Under the pieces are notes generated by a model that saw nothing but the letters and a program-made list of their open reading frames with translations, was not told the origin of the DNA and ran no database searches. From the NCBI GenBank assembly GCA_016858145.1, contig JAEHOE010000042.1, forward strand, positions 1 to 64,000: a DNA stretch of 64,000 bases, read 5' to 3'. Positions 41,400-54,917 of the stretch are shown one piece after another. This DNA comes from Edaphochlamys debaryana. Lineage: Eukaryota > Chlorophyta > Chlorophyceae > Chlamydomonadales. The position numbers and the translations under genes were made by a program. The first letter of the stretch is position 1, and each line of letters opens with the position of its first letter.

Positions 41400-44300
41400 T
41401 ATACACAACCTGATGGTATCAAACCAAGTAACGCAGTGGGAGCGTTGAGTGCAAACCATATAAGGGCCGCGATGTACTTCGCATCGGCAGGCCGCGAGAG
41501 TGCACTCCATCTGCCCCTGCGCAGGCTCTGCTGCGCGTACGATTACGTCTGAGATGTCTTGAAGAGCTTGCAGCGAAAAGCGAGCGCAAGGCGTCACGGT
41601 GGACCCATGGACCCCAGGCAGGGGTGCTGGGGGTGCTGGGGGTGCGGGACCGTCACGTTTGCCCCGGTAACCACCGAAGCTCTTGAAGAACGCGCTCTGC
41701 TCATAGCTTCATGCAGCATGCGTAGTTGTATGCTTAGTTGCTTACAACCCGCTTGCTATGCCATGAGTGCTGGAAGCTGTGGTTGTGGTCTGCAGCCTTT
41801 CTGCGCGCTGATGGGTGGGTTCTCCAGCGGATGATGCGGATCCCACCAAGCGCGTCAAGACGAGCCGAAGGCCAAATGCCTGGAATGCCTCCACCGCCGT
41901 TTCGGTTCTGGCAGCGCCGTGCTGCCCGCGTCCTGACAAGAGAGGGCTTACAAGGCAGCCCGGAACGCCAGAGATCCACGCCTTGTAGCGTCAGTAAGCA
42001 TGCGCACGTGTGCACCTTGCGCAAACGCAGCCTGCAGAGACAAAGACCGCCGAGCCATGAACATCATACAATGCCGCCGCAGTATTAATGCACGCCCCAC
42101 TCCGGAACCGACAGTGCTGTAATGCCCGGCTGCAAAACCTCAACCGTTCACCATCTGCAGGTGCTCCTTGCAAGACCGCAAGACCGCGGCCCCACTAGCG
42201 TTGAGCCATTCCAGTATTACCTCCTGGTCCGATTTCCTCGTAAGCTCGAAACCCACGCCACCATGACGTACACCATGCCTTGGCCCGTGCAGACGCGAAC
42301 CAGGCCGGCAAGGCCGTCAGGCTGGAACACACGCAGAAACTTGGATTGCTTGCTAGGCCAGACTCTGTCACATGCAGCTCACAACTGTCACTTGGCAAGA
42401 GTCAGGCAGACCATTCCCAGCAGTACCGGTAATCGCGAGGGCTTGCCCCTTCCGGCCCCAACACACTCAAAAGAATCCTCAGAACGCGGTCACACCGCCG
42501 CATGCTTCTGTGTGTCCGCGTTGCTATGTGGTTGGGTATGATATACTTCTCGACTAGAAACCCCGCACCCGCACAGAGCGGAACAAAATGGAAACTACGA
42601 GATCGGCCGCCTGGTGACTGAATATCACTGCTTATCATGACCTGCCCCCGCACCCCTCACCGGCTCCTGCACAAACACATGCACACCCGCGCAATCAAAC
42701 GTACGTTTGATAGTGTGATGCACAAACGCCTGCCTCTCCAGGTGATACCAGGGCCAGCGGGCACCGTGGCGCGAGCAGTGCATCGTGCAATAAGACTTCT
42801 CGCTCACATGCCCCAAACCACACCCGGCGGCTTTTGCGCCGGCATTCGCCAGGTCCCTCGTACCCCTCGGCTTCCCACACTGACGCAATGCAGCCTGCTG
42901 ACACCAAGCAAGCCTGGACCTGCAAGTACAAATGCCCCGTAATCTCCTAACGGCCTTCAATCACACCCACGCGCCTGACATAACATTAGGTCTGGCCCCA
43001 CCACGCCACCCAGGCTCTCAGCCGGACCTCAAAGCCAGTCTGTTCACCTTCACCTGCGTACGTAGGCCGCTAAGCCCTCTGCAAGGACCCTCACAAAAAG
43101 GGCTTTGACATCACCACCCACGTCAAGGCAGGACCCAAGAAGAATCCCCTCCCCCGCCAAGACACGTGTATGACCGGTCGCCACTCATTCAGGATGCCCC
43201 CCACTAGAAGGTAGAGCCTACGCCCAAAGCGCACAGAGAGCTGCGCAGAGAGTTGCGCTGTACCTCAGCCTTGCGCGCCCTAGTCACCATTAATTCTGGG
43301 AAGACACCACTCTTCGGACGAGAGGGGCGTTCCGGCCTGGCCAGCAACACCAGCCAAATAGCAGTCTTGCACAGATGGCACCCATCCCACGGAACCCTCG
43401 CACGGCCGTAATCTTCAGGCATACATCACAGGACAAAGGCTTTGGCTCACAGGGCCTCACGCCGCGCATACGGAGCGCTCCATCAACGGCTAGGCAATTC
43501 GAAGATCCTCGCCAACGTGCGTCAGTTTCAAGCGGGAAGCAAGCCCCGCCTCTTCAGGCCCTTGCAGGCCACAAATCAGGCGTTGGCCCTGGCTATGGCC
43601 ATAGCTCTGCTCATCCGTGCTCATCTGAGCCACCACCCATCAAGGCGCAAGGCGGGACCAAACGCAAGCGCTAAGCAAGGCTGCGTAAGCTCCGCCACCA
43701 CCCGTGCAAGCCTAGACCGATCACGTCACGGAACGCGTTGCGCATCCGTTCTGTTGCCAAGCATCGCATCAGCTTGCCTGAGCCCTCCTGAGCGAGGCAG
43801 CTACACGCCTGCAGCCTTTGCCTCCATGGTCGTGCCCAAATGAACACACACGGCCACACGCCAACGCACGCTACACGACCCCACACGCACGCATGAATGC
43901 ACACCCGCGCGCGGCCTCCGCCGACGCTCGGCCAGGACGGGGGCAGGGCGATCTTTGCTGGCGATGAATGGCCAACTGGCCCCGGCCCTGCGCCGTCCAG
44001 CAGTTAAGCATGCGCAGACACTGCAATGCTCTGCCGGAAGCTCTGGGCTCTCAACCTGCAACAACGACATGCACAACGCAGTCTGGGACGCAAGTGAGGG
44101 CAGGGGGGCAAAAAGGTCGAACCTTGCGACGCCTACTACCTCGGAATGCGGGACAACGGATGCTGGCCGGGGCATGCATAAGTTCCTACTAGGACAGAAC
44201 GCCCCAGGGCCAAAACCCGAGACGCATCAGGAAGAGATCAGTACAGCAAAGACACACGGAGTGGGCCCTCTTAGCCGCACGCACAAAGCACAACAGACCA

Positions 44301-44806
44301 AGTATTGAACAAGCGAACATAACGGGCGCCAGGTTAGGCAAGCCCAGGTTTAAGATCGTTCGTAGCAGGATTCCAGCAGTGCCGCTGTGCGACACAGGCC
44401 ACCAATGCCCTATCCGAAATGCTCAGGCCGCCCAGCTTCAGTTATGCAATTGCTAGATAGTTGCCCTTTCGTGACTACCAGTCGGCCAGTCGCAGCCAAA
44501 GAAAATGCCGAGCGCACGGGCAGAGGAGTCAAACTAGGAAACGAGTCCTATCGTGCCGACCGTGCAGGACCTGGGGCAAAGGCCGAGCCCCCGCGGCCTT
44601 GCCTGGGGACGCCCCGAGCCTCGGCGCGTAGCCATGGAACGTCCTTTCCAAATGCTATACTTGCACAGACCATCACGGCCACGGTGGCCCCGGTCCGGTC
44701 CGCGGCGCACAGGACCCGCGGGCGAGAAGAGGCCAATCCAGTCAAGCTGCCGCGGATCGCCGCAACGCGGCACGTACGGCAAGCGCCATGCACTGCACCC
44801 AGCGCG
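41400..44806. other. Intergenic, no gene seen
   Basis: About 3.4 kb between the FKBP start and the cyclase stop. Frames are short, with mixed codon character and no convincing exon chain. CA/CACG-rich patches occur near 43840-43900. Confidence 0.5.
41455..41465 (-). promoter_or_regulatory. Possible TATA-like element of the FKBP gene
   Basis: The minus strand reads CCCTTATATGG about 60 bases before the start codon at 41399. Position and A/T content in a GC-rich setting suggest a TATA-like element; no transcript evidence. Confidence 0.3.
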
Positions 44807-47800
44807 CTACGGCGCTTGCAGCTTGCGGCCCGACGCGGGCTGGAACAGGCGCAGATCCACAGACGAGCGCTGGTGCTGGCGCCGAGACGCACGGTCGCCG
44901 CCGGCGCCTCGAGCAAGCGCCGCCATCGTGCCGGGGGGCAGGGGGCTGCTCCCAGCCGGCGACAGCGCGCCGCCCGCAGCCATTGGGGTCGGCAAGCCTA
45001 CGCTGGGGCTGGGGAGGACCGCCCGGATGTTGAGGCTCGGCGCTTGGTCCATGGATACCGTGTACGACATTTGCGGGAGCGTGTGTCCGCTGGCGGCCCG
45101 ACGGCCGGCCGTGCTGCGGTCCGCGCTGCCCGCGCCGCTGGTGCCGCCCGTCGCCACGTTTACAGCGTTCACGGCCTCTCCCGGGAGATCGTTGAAGCTG
45201 TCGCCAGCCGCTAGCTGCACCGAGGAGGGGTTGGTGGGGAGCGAGGGCTGGCCCTGCAGGTGCGACGGCCCGGCGCCGCGCGTCGTGAAGGGGCTCTGCG
45301 GCCCGCGCGAGAAGCGCAAAAAGGACAGGAGCCCGCTGTGGCCCTGCATTCCGCCGTTCACGCCGCTGTGGGCCCCCGTGGTTGAGTTGGGCCTGGACCG
45401 GGCCTGGGCCAGGGCCCCCGCCCCGAACACGTGGGTCCCGGCCGTTAAAGGCGACGGCAGCAGCGCCGAGGGCGCGTGGCTGTTTGCGGCAGCGACGCCC
45501 GCGGCGTATGCGGCCGCCGTCGCGGCCTGCATCTGCGATGCCACTAGCGCTCCGGCGGCGGCCGAGCGGGAGGCCTGCACCGCTTCGATCGTGTTCGCTC
45601 TCTGCGAGGGAGGGGATAGAGATAGCAAGATAGGAGCAGCGCTCAGGTCTTCGCTTAAGAGAGAGAGATACTTAGCAAGTACGGCGAGGATTGACGGAGC
45701 GGTCGGTCCAGAATCAAGGGTCAGCTCCTTCGCCGCCAGCATCCATGACCAGACCCACATGCCCAACCCCCCCCCCAACGATACCGCTACCCGACTGACC
45801 TGCCCGGCCCTGCGGGACTCCTCCTCGGGCGTATCCGCGGCCGCGAACAGAGTTTGCACGGCTCCGTTCTCGCGCTTGCGGGTGCATCCATTGGAACCAA
45901 GCGCGCCTGCCGCCAGATTCGGATCCACTGGGCCCCGCTCGCCGGTCTCCGTGAACCCCAGTGTGGCGCTGGTGGCCCCGTGGCCGGCCGGGGACTGTGG
46001 GCAAGGCGGGAGAAAGACAGAAAGACCGGTGTGCGGGTGATTAGCTGTTGCTTTAGGCTGTGGGTCAACTCTTGGCCCCTCTGGCACCACCTCCCGCGCT
46101 CCAAACCCTGCTCCCGGCTTCCGAAGACCTTGCCAAAGACCTCGCCAAAGACCATGCCGAGGTATGCCGGTAACCAAGAGATACAAGGGCCAAGTTTCAA
46201 AGGCCGGCCTCACCTGTGCAGCATTGGGCAGCAGCCAGTATGTGGTCATGGTGCCCTTGCCCTTGACCTCGATGGGCCCGCGGGTCATGGTCTGGAAGAA
46301 CGCCTCCCCCGCCGTCACCGCGGTGGCCAGCAGGCTGGCGGTGGACTCCGAGATGTGGACCCGCATGGGCTGCGACGTGGTCTCCTGCAAGGCAAGGACC
46401 GATCAACAAGAGGCGGAGTCAAGGCAGCGTGAAGCGCAGAGACGGGTGTATGCGGAGTGCGTTTTTAGTGCAGGGCTTGCAGTAAGCGAACATGGTGTGA
46501 GCTGGGTCCACGGGTGCTGGTTGAAGTGCTGTCCCCGCGCTCCCATCCCAGGCATCCGACACGCGGCCCCCTCACCATGCGTGACGCCGTGTTGACGGTG
46601 TCTCCGCACAGGCAAAAGTGCGGCATTTTGAACCCCACCACCGCCCCCACCACGGGGCCGGAGTGGAGGCCTGCAGGGTTGCGGCGAAGGAGAAAAGCAG
46701 GTCAATAGTGCGCACTTCAGCGCTTCGGGACAAACCCCCAGGCATGCCCCTCATGTGGGCCGGCGAGCTACTATGAGGGAAGCAAGCAAGTAGCTGCCAC
46801 GGTACAGGAGAAGCGGATCCAGGCCACCAGGCCAGCGCGGCTCACCGATCCGGATCTGGATCTTCTGTCCATCTGCCGACACCAAGACACGCGTCCGCTC
46901 TACCATGGCCTGGCGAAGGGGAGGGAGGATCCAGGATCCAGGGTGGAGGCCGTCAGGCTAGTGAGGGCCTAAAAGCTTACCCGAGTAGCCCCCTGGCCCA
47001 GCAGCAGCAAGCCCGTGCTCAGGCCCTGCGCCCTGCACTACTGCTTGACCCGCTTGCTCGGCATCGCTCCGGGCTTCCTTGAGGCACCCAGCCAACGCAC
47101 CTGCGCCAGTCGCGCCACCCGCACAGCGGCGGCCACGGGGTCCTCCCCCTGGGTCCCACACACCGCCATGAAGGCTGCAGGGGGTGAGGGGAGGAACGAA
47201 GGTTGAAGAGGTGGCAGGCAGGGCGGGCCGGTGCAGGCAGAACACGAGAGCAGGTGGACAAAAGGCTATCCCGGCTATCTGCGAGGCCCGCCACAGGCCT
47301 GCCCCACGCTCACCGTCGCCGATGGTCTCCACCTTGTAGCATTCGTACTGGTCCACCAGCGTGTCAAACGCGCTGTACATCTCGTTAAGCAGCCGTACGA
47401 CCTGTACCGGTACGGCAGCATGATGTTGCGATGATGAGCTCACACGCGGACTATGCACCCCACCGATACCGCCAAAGCGGTACAGGCAGAGCGCAATGCA
47501 CAAGCATTGAGTGCCGTACCTTGATGGGCTCCATGGACGACGCGATGGTGGTGTACGACACGATGTCCGAAAAGAGCACCTGCAAGCGGATGGCGGTTAA
47601 CGGTTGGGCGGTCCGCCTGGCCCCTTCTCGTGGCAGCAACTGGTAACTGCGCCATCTCCGCCGCCTCGCTCGCCAGCCTGCCGCTGCACCTGCACTCACC
47701 GTGACGCATTCGAACGCCTCCGCATAGTCCTCCCCTCGCCGAAGCGCAGCGATGACCTGCACAAGGAAACGCGAGAGGGTATCGTGAGCCCTTCTGGATG

Positions 47801-50016
47801 CTTCGAAGCTTGGGAAGTAAGCCCTCCTGCCCCCGTCCACACATAACTCCTCGCCCCCACGTTTCTGGGGCTTTCTTGTCGGCCCCTGCTAGCAGCAGTG
47901 TGCACCCCGTGCCTTCCTTATCCTCCTGCCCATCTCGTTCTCGGGCCGCGGCCCAGGCCCCCACCTTGTCGGGCAGCATGGCCTGAAGCAGCCACATGTG
48001 CTCCCTCCGGTTGATCAGGATGATGGCCAGAGTCAGCGCGATCCACAAGGACGCCAGCACGACCTGACGCGAGAGTTGTTATGACAGGTCGGGAGGCAGG
48101 TCATGCGTGATTGAGCTTTCGGGCAGGTGATACTGCTGCCCCCTCAAGGAACAGAGTAGCCTAGCGGCAGTCGGTATGTGGATGCACCATCTCATGTCAG
48201 CATTCCGTTGGCCCATTAACCCAGGCCCCCCACGCCGTTTTAAGGGCCCTGCTGTTGACTGTACGTCGAGTTCATCGCCCATCTCGGCCCTAAGCCCCCG
48301 ACGCAACGCACCACTGTGACCACCAGGGGAAGCCAGTTGGGCGTCCAGCCGCGAGAGTCGGTGACCGACAGCACCCAGCGATTGTTCATCACCAGAATCT
48401 CGACAGAGATGGGCGGACCGTTACGCATGTGGCCGCAACTGCCGATTGACACGTTGCTGTTGTTGGTGGGGAGGATGTACGTCATGTTGAAGTGCAGGGA
48501 GTCGCGCTCGCAGAGGTCGTACATCCTCGTCACGTTCCGCGTGAGGATTTCCCAGTCGACCTGCGCGTTAGTCGGCGAGGCGACGGTTTAATTGAGATCA
48601 GGTTGCGTCAAGCACGTCAAATGCCACAGACCGTACAAGCCTTACGTTGAGTTGCGAGAAGCCCCAGAACTGCTTGGATGGTTTGCTGGGAGTGGCTGGC
48701 ACGAAGCAAGGCGGGCAGTCCCAATACTTCGGCCCCGGCAGCCCAAACATCTCGTCCGGCCCGGCGCCATCAATGAAGACCGGGTAGCGCGTCACTATCC
48801 CCATCATGCCGGCACGCAACCTGCAAACAGTGGAGCGAAGGGTTAAGACAGGGCGGTCAGAGAGATCGCCGCCAAAGTCCTTGTGACGGTACGCATCCGC
48901 CCCAGATGAACTTGTACCGTGCACGCTCCCCGCTTTATCGGCACCGCGTTTACATCACAGCCTGAGCCCCCCCTGCCCTTCTCACGTGGTGGGCCCCGTC
49001 ATGACCATGCCCTGCTCATACAGCTTGACCGCTCTTATCGCGTCAGTCCGCCATGTGAGATTTTGGAGCAGATCCAGGTTGTACACCTGCTGCCATGCAG
49101 GCAGATCGGGCGGCACGATAGCGCGAACGATGCCCTGTTCAAGAGGAGGGGGCAGCGGGGGGGACGGTTTGTCAAAGGGGCCGGATAGGAGCTGAAGGGC
49201 TCTGTAGATTGGTCAGAGACCCTTTCCCTTGCCCCCAGTCCCGCACTACGCTATCCAACGCGACGCATGCCGCTCACCATGGGAGCAAGCACGATGGTAA
49301 TGATTGCGTCGCTCTCCCGGCCCTTTTGCACCAGGCCGGGCGCCTTGGCGTGGAAGGTTGCGTTGACGGCGTCCCACGTCGGATCCATTTCGATTATGGT
49401 CTTGAACGTGGTCGCGGGCGCCATGGTGGCTGAGATGTGCGACGTCAGCGTCTTGGAAAAGTCCACGGCGCCATTCATTGCGGCCTGCACGGGGTGGGGC
49501 GGGGTGGGGCTAAGTGCACGAGCAAGTGCACGCGACAGCCCCGCCCTGCCCTCTCGCTCATGTCTTCGTGCGCCCTTCCCATAGCCTTCAGGCCTCCTCC
49601 GCGCTGCCGCTCCCAAAGCCTTGAGCGATCCCCGGCGCCTTCACTCTCACAGCCCCTGGTCTTGAGTCACCCCGCTTACAAAGACTGAACGAAGGGCACT
49701 TCAGCTTAGGGTGCAACCCTGCTGTCAGTCTCTTTACAACACCCCAGCTGTCAATCTTTAGGGACATGCCGTTGCTGCAGGCACGGGCCAAGGGCACGGG
49801 GCGCACCTGCTTCCGCTGGTCCTGGATGGCGTAGCCCACGGAGAAGACGCCCCACAGCCCGAATGCCAGCATGAGGCACAGCAGGAACAGCGGCACGGCG
49901 ACGGTGGAGGGATCGCGTGCCGCCACGCGGCCCCACACCACCATTTGCGTGCGGAAGCGCTGCACGCCCCGGTGCATGGAGGCGCGCCAGCGGGCGTAGG
50001 GCGACATGCAGCTCGG
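44807..50016 (-). CDS. Receptor-type guanylyl cyclase with CHASE domain
   Basis: Exons: 49807-50016, 49278-49484, 48986-49134, 48646-48820, 48312-48560, 47965-48063, 47700-47756, 47520-47579, 47314-47401, 47101-47174, 46846-46909, 46576-46670, 46214-46384, 45800-45994 and 44807-45601, in phase. A first membrane helix ([20 protein letters not shown]) is followed by an extracellular CHASE-like sensor ([53 protein letters not shown]). A second helix ([17 protein letters not shown]) and a linker [14 protein letters not shown] lead to the class III cyclase. Metal-binding Asp residues are in [10 protein letters not shown] and KVETIGD. Glu in KVETIGD and Cys in [15 protein letters not shown] are the guanylyl-type base-selecting residues (adenylyl cyclases have Lys and Asp). 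A Ser/Pro/Ala-rich tail of over 300 residues ends at 44807. It would make cGMP in response to an external ligand, unknown. If it starts at M 50007 it is a complete two-helix receptor cyclase; upstream exons also join in phase. Confidence 0.88.
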
Positions 50017-50235
50017 CTGCGGGCGGGCAGTGCGCGTAACGTTGAGCTGTGGTTGGACCGTCCCCCACGCCTCCACCCGTCCCACGGCTCTCGCCCAGCC
50101 GGAGCTACCGCTCCTTCCTACGGCTTCCCTCTACCTTTCGACCTACCGTTCGGCCGCCGCCGTTGGTGAAAGGAGGCTCAGCCCACGTCAATCCTCCCGC
50201 CCGCCCCGCCCGGCCCTGCGCTCTGCCCCACACAC

Positions 50236-52817
50236 CTCCTGGCATTCTCCATTCGCCCGCATCCGCCGCTGCGCCTCCTCCCCATTGCGCTGCACCGCAG
50301 TCCACAGCGTCGCAGTGTCCACCCAGCTGCGGGCAGGGTAGGGGCAGGCGCAGGTGCGTTGGAGGCCATTGCAGGGACGCGGGTTGGCGGCGCTTCCGTA
50401 CCACAGCCAGGGCCCACAGACGGGGCAACGGGCCCCTCGCACTACGCGACGCCCGTGGCAGGAAGGCAAGTTGCAGGGATCCCTGTAGACCCCTGGAAGA
50501 AGCGGACCACGCTCAAATCCCCTTGGCCTTTGCGAAACGGCCTCGCGTTATTTACGCTGGCTTGTTCACGCAGTCCGAACTTAGGCCCGTGCATGTGTCC
50601 GCTGCCCCACTACCACTGCCAGGGCCACAAACCTGCTGTGTGAGGTCGGGTATTCGTTAGAGGAGCTCCGAGCGGCTCCCGACATCCCAACGTCGGGCGA
50701 AGCTCCCAGCACCTGCCGGATCACACAAGAGCAGGCGCGATCACAAGGGGTTGGATGGCAATGCTGCACCGAACACGCTCGGCGAAGTGAAGCAGCGGCG
50801 GCCGCTGTCCTCGTTGCGGCGCTTGCAGGCCCCCTGCATGCCACACAGGGCGCCGCGGACCACAGGCGCCACGCCACCTTGCTCTTTCCACTAGGCAGCC
50901 CCCGCGGCCCGCGGAAGGGCGGCCCCGCTCAGCCTGTGGCGACGGCGCAACAGCCTGCGCTTCGCTCCGCCAGCACGCCGTCCCGAGCGCCCTCACGCTT
51001 CCGTCACTCAGCGTGCATGCGCTCTGTCGCTCCCAATGCCCATCGACGAGGCCGCCGCTCGCGCCTCAGCGGGTACCCACCTTGCCGCCGTGAATCTGCT
51101 GCCGTAAGGCCGCTTGCCCCGGCTCTGGGCCGATGACGTCCAGCTCCGGCAGACATGCCTCCATTTCCTGAGCCTGGGCCTGCGCCTGGCTCTCCGCCGC
51201 CGTCAGCCGCGCCGCCGCCAGCTCCTCCTCAACCAGCGCCGCAGCCACCACTGCCCCGCCGCCCGCCAGGCCCTCTGAGGCCACCGCCGCCTCCTCCGTA
51301 CCGGTGGACGGCTCCTTGTCGAGCAGGACCGCTGCGGGCTCAAGGCACGACCGCGTCCTCTCCGGCGCCAGGAACCGAAGGCTGGGACTCCCGGGCGCTC
51401 CGATGTCGTCCTTCCCCGAGGCTCGTCCCCGGCCCCCGCCTGGGCCTGAGCCTGGGCCTCGGCCTGGGCCCAAGCGCGATGACGTGGTCCGCATGGACCG
51501 CACAGTCGTTCCGCCCCATTCCCTGCTGCTGGACACTGGCCCTTCCAGCTCCGAGTCCAACGGGTCTTGCGTTCCCCGGGGGTCCGCTTGAGATCCAGAT
51601 GGGTCTGAAGCAGCGCCTGAGGTACCTCGGGCCATGGGGGGGATGGAGTCGCGCGCAAGGCCCAGCGCTTGCTGGGCGGCCGCATCTGATGGGGTCCAGC
51701 CCGAACCGGACTGCAGCCCAGCGGCGATGCATGGCTGCTCGTTCGCCGGGGGCGTGGAGCCGCCACGCATGCTCATGGCGGGGGGGCTGCTGCCGCTGGT
51801 CCCGCTCGTCCCTGGCGTGGCCTGTGGCGCGAACACGGGCATCAGGGGTGCAACGCTTAGACAGGGAAGCGCCCACGAGCCAAGGCTGACGGAGGTCATG
51901 CGGAGCGCGCCACACACTGGGTATGGGCCTTCGCATACCATCACGGCCAAAGCAACAGCCAGCTGAACGTTGAACCACTGGTAGGGACTAGGGATTCGCG
52001 AGAAGTCCGCACTGCGGCATGAGCCGGCTGCCTGGCAGCCCCGAGGGGGGGTAGCTGCAATGACTGGGGCCACGCACAATAGCCGTGTTCCGTTTTGTGC
52101 GTACCGTCTTTCCCATCCCCTAATCCCGGGATAACCCTTTGGACCAGACGGCCAGGGAGGCGGAGTCAAGGGTAACCCAGTCGGTGTGTCGTGGTACCCC
52201 AGGTATCTGTGAACCGAGCTCCGACGTGTACGCCGGTAGCGCCATCTTGCCCCGTCCTTCTCCAGGCGCTATACTTATGGCAATGTGGTTCAGCGCTGTT
52301 GATGCAGGGTCGAGGGGCTACCACGCCATCGGGGCTACGATGCGTCCGTGTAAAGCACGCACCCAAGCTTCAGCTGGGCTCAGCAATCACCAACAGCGTC
52401 AGCCGTATGGGCAACGAGAATACTCGTCAAGCGCGCAGCAGCTTACCACGTCACAGTCGTCGCATAGGAGCGCCACCTGGCTCGAGTCGACGACGCCCCT
52501 GCCCTCACTGTCGCTATTCACCGTCTGTGTTGGACATCGAGCAGGGAGAGAAAGGCAGAGGTCACACCGCAAATACGGTGAACCCCCTCCCCTACGCCGT
52601 TTCGTGCTAACACCCAAAAGGGGGCCCGAAACGAGTCACTTCATGCTCATACGCTGTGGATGTGTCCGAAGCTGCAATTCCAGCGTGCTTTTGGCGACGA
52701 GGCCGGCAGGCAGCTCCGTGTCTCACAGAGGAGCAGGCTCACCTGATGGATTTCCTCGTCGAGCAGCAATTCCCTATTCGATGTCTCTGTCTTTGTCCGA
52801 AGGGAGCGGACGGGCTG
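50236..52817 (-). CDS. Cysteine-rich exons upstream of the cyclase, same strand and phase
   Basis: Exons 52743-52817, 52447-52524, 51081-51977, 50770-50890 and 50236-50492 have good splice sites and their phases run on into the cyclase exon at 50016. Content: RSLRTKTETSNRELLLDEEI, SSQVALLCDDCDV, a hydrophobic start (FNVQLAVALAVMVCEGPYPV), a Ser/Gly/Pro linker, a charged helix (VEEELAAARLTAAESQAQ), then a cysteine-rich region (LCGMQGACKRRNED, DPCNLPSCHGRR, GARCPVCGPWLW, RPCNGLQRTCACPY). They may be an N-terminal extension of the cyclase or the end of a separate gene whose stop I missed. No start codon was found; an exon at about 54417-54540 is a weak candidate for the 5' end. Confidence 0.5.
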
Positions 52818-54917
52818 CTGCAGGGCGGGCGGGTGAGGCAGCGGCATGCCGAGGCCCCTCCTCACTGTCTTTCGCGGCTGCGCCCCAGCCCCATCACAAG
52901 GGTGTACTAGCTATGCCCCATCCTGTGAGCTGGTTGGCGGTTGCCTTATGTCCCCGCGAGAATGGTCACTTTCGGTGCGGTGCGCGCACAGAGGGTTTGT
53001 AGGTTGCAGGGCCGGGAAGGTCTTGCGGCTAGAGTTGCTTAACCTAGCTAACGTCGCGGCCTGGTCGCGGGGGGCTTCGACTAGCACGGGATCGACTTCC
53101 CACCGCACCCAACCGCCCTAGGCCAAAAGAAGGCGTACCGCTTCCTGTGTTTGTTTCAAAGGCCTTGCCTGTCATAATAAGCAGTTGCACTTGTGTTGGC
53201 ACGCTCAGCTGCCCCGTCTCTCCGCGGGGCGCGCGTCCCGGACCCGCGACTACCCAGCCCCTGCTCAGCCCCCGCGCCTCTCTGCAACTCTAGTAGACGC
53301 AAGGTTAACTTGGAAGCGTAGCAACCTGGCGTTACTCCAATCGCTGGCTTATTGGGGCTCGGGAACAGCGTGTGCGGCCGTTTGCGTGATACTCTCGGCA
53401 AGTCGCTCAGGTGCTCATCGTACACAGTCGTCCTATCTTTTGCGACAGATTTAACTTCGCACCGGGACGCCGCACCTGATGGCGAACTGCACGCGTCACG
53501 CCTGTTTGCGTTCAACCCGCGTCGCACTTCAGACTAGGGCCACAGCAGTTCTGCTGGACCCGGTTGCTCGCCGACAGCGGAGTTGCCGCGTGCTCAACGG
53601 CATTGCCCATGTCCAGCCCTCGGCCCCTCACCACTTGCTAAGCCCTCGCACGCTGAGCTCGGTATTGACTAATAAGCGCCACGGATTCGGGGCTGTCCTG
53701 TTAAAGGGTTCAGGCCACTGTCTGCAGGAGGGTGGGACGCGTGCCGGATGCTCGAGGTCAACCCCCAGCCGCCCCAGGACTCAATCGACATGCTGCTGTA
53801 CAACCTGCCTACCAGACACATGACAGGGCCTAGGTGTACGTCAGGGGTTAACATACGAGGGCGGGGTCTGGATTACCCACCAGGGCCCTCATGCACCCAC
53901 AACCCCATCAGCCCTCATCAGATCTCTCTCTACCTCTCTTGGCCATGGCAGTGCACACGGGCACCATCCCCAGCAGGGATGACGCCTCCACACAGGGACC
54001 TCAACCCGAGCCGCATTCACCGATCGGCTTTACACGCGAACACAGCACCACGCAGTGATGGATCGCCTTGCTGCTTGTGTGCTACACGGGGGATCTGCTC
54101 ATCCCACCCAGATAGTCTCCGCACAGCTGGCCTCGATTCGATACCGGTCCTCGTCCTACTTAGATCAGACAAGGTGAACAGAGATGCGGGAAAGAATCTT
54201 CCCGGGGAAAGGCTTGGTCCGGGACGGGTTCACAGCTTCATGCTCGGGCTGGTCAGGTTCAGCCCTCCACAATTCCGCTCTGCCAGAGGTTGCCCCAGGT
54301 CCCCCCGCGGCCCCGGCTCATAGTTGGTCTTCACGTAACCCCGCCTCTCCCTATAAAGGGTTCCCACCTGCCCACCATGACCATTCAAACAAATTGGGTT
54401 GCGCGCTACTTACTGATCAGCCAGCGGCCCCGCTCAGTGGCTCTGGCTGATGGCCTGGTGCAAACACCAGGGACGATTTCAACCCAGAGGTCCGCAGGCA
54501 GTGCGCCACCGTACATCCTCTGCCCCAAGGCGCAGCGGTGATCGTGATGTGGACTGCCAGGTGCGCTGCTTGCTCTTACAGACGAGGCGACACGACAGAC
54601 ACCACCACCCAAACTTGCCAAACCCGGAAGCCCTCTGCACTCTGTATCGAGCTCTGCACCCCTCGCCCCGCCCCCCATCAAGACCACCCTACCCCTTCAA
54701 TCCCGTCCGCATCAGTCCGAACGTGAGTTCCCACCACATATGAGTTTACCATTGCACGTCGCCTTTGCCCTGACTACTGTGCACACGAGTCGCCACGAGC
54801 TCGCGCAGCGCGTTGTTGGCCTGCCACAATGCGAGCCTGGCGTCCTCGCGTAACACTCCTCGCCGGCGTGCATGGGTCACGCACGGCCATGCTGAACGCG
54901 CCCTCGCCCTGCTCTTC
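52818..54917. other. Mostly intergenic, two weak exon candidates
   Basis: Plus strand 53710-53838 reads GWDACRMLEVNPQPPQDS then IDMLLYNLPTRHMTG, after a CTGCAG acceptor and before a GTGTACG donor, with strongly G/C third positions. Minus strand 54417-54540 reads MYGGALPADLWVEIVPGVC and ends at A|GTAAGT. Neither could be linked to another exon with confidence. Confidence 0.3.

Noticed and set aside
44387..46040. Plus-strand frames of 275 and 495 codons opposite the cyclase tail
   Set aside because: Antisense of the Ala/Ser/Pro-rich cyclase C terminus; no domain and no splice support.
46576..47401. Adenylyl rather than guanylyl cyclase
   Set aside because: Base-selecting residues are Glu and Cys (guanylyl type), not Lys and Asp.
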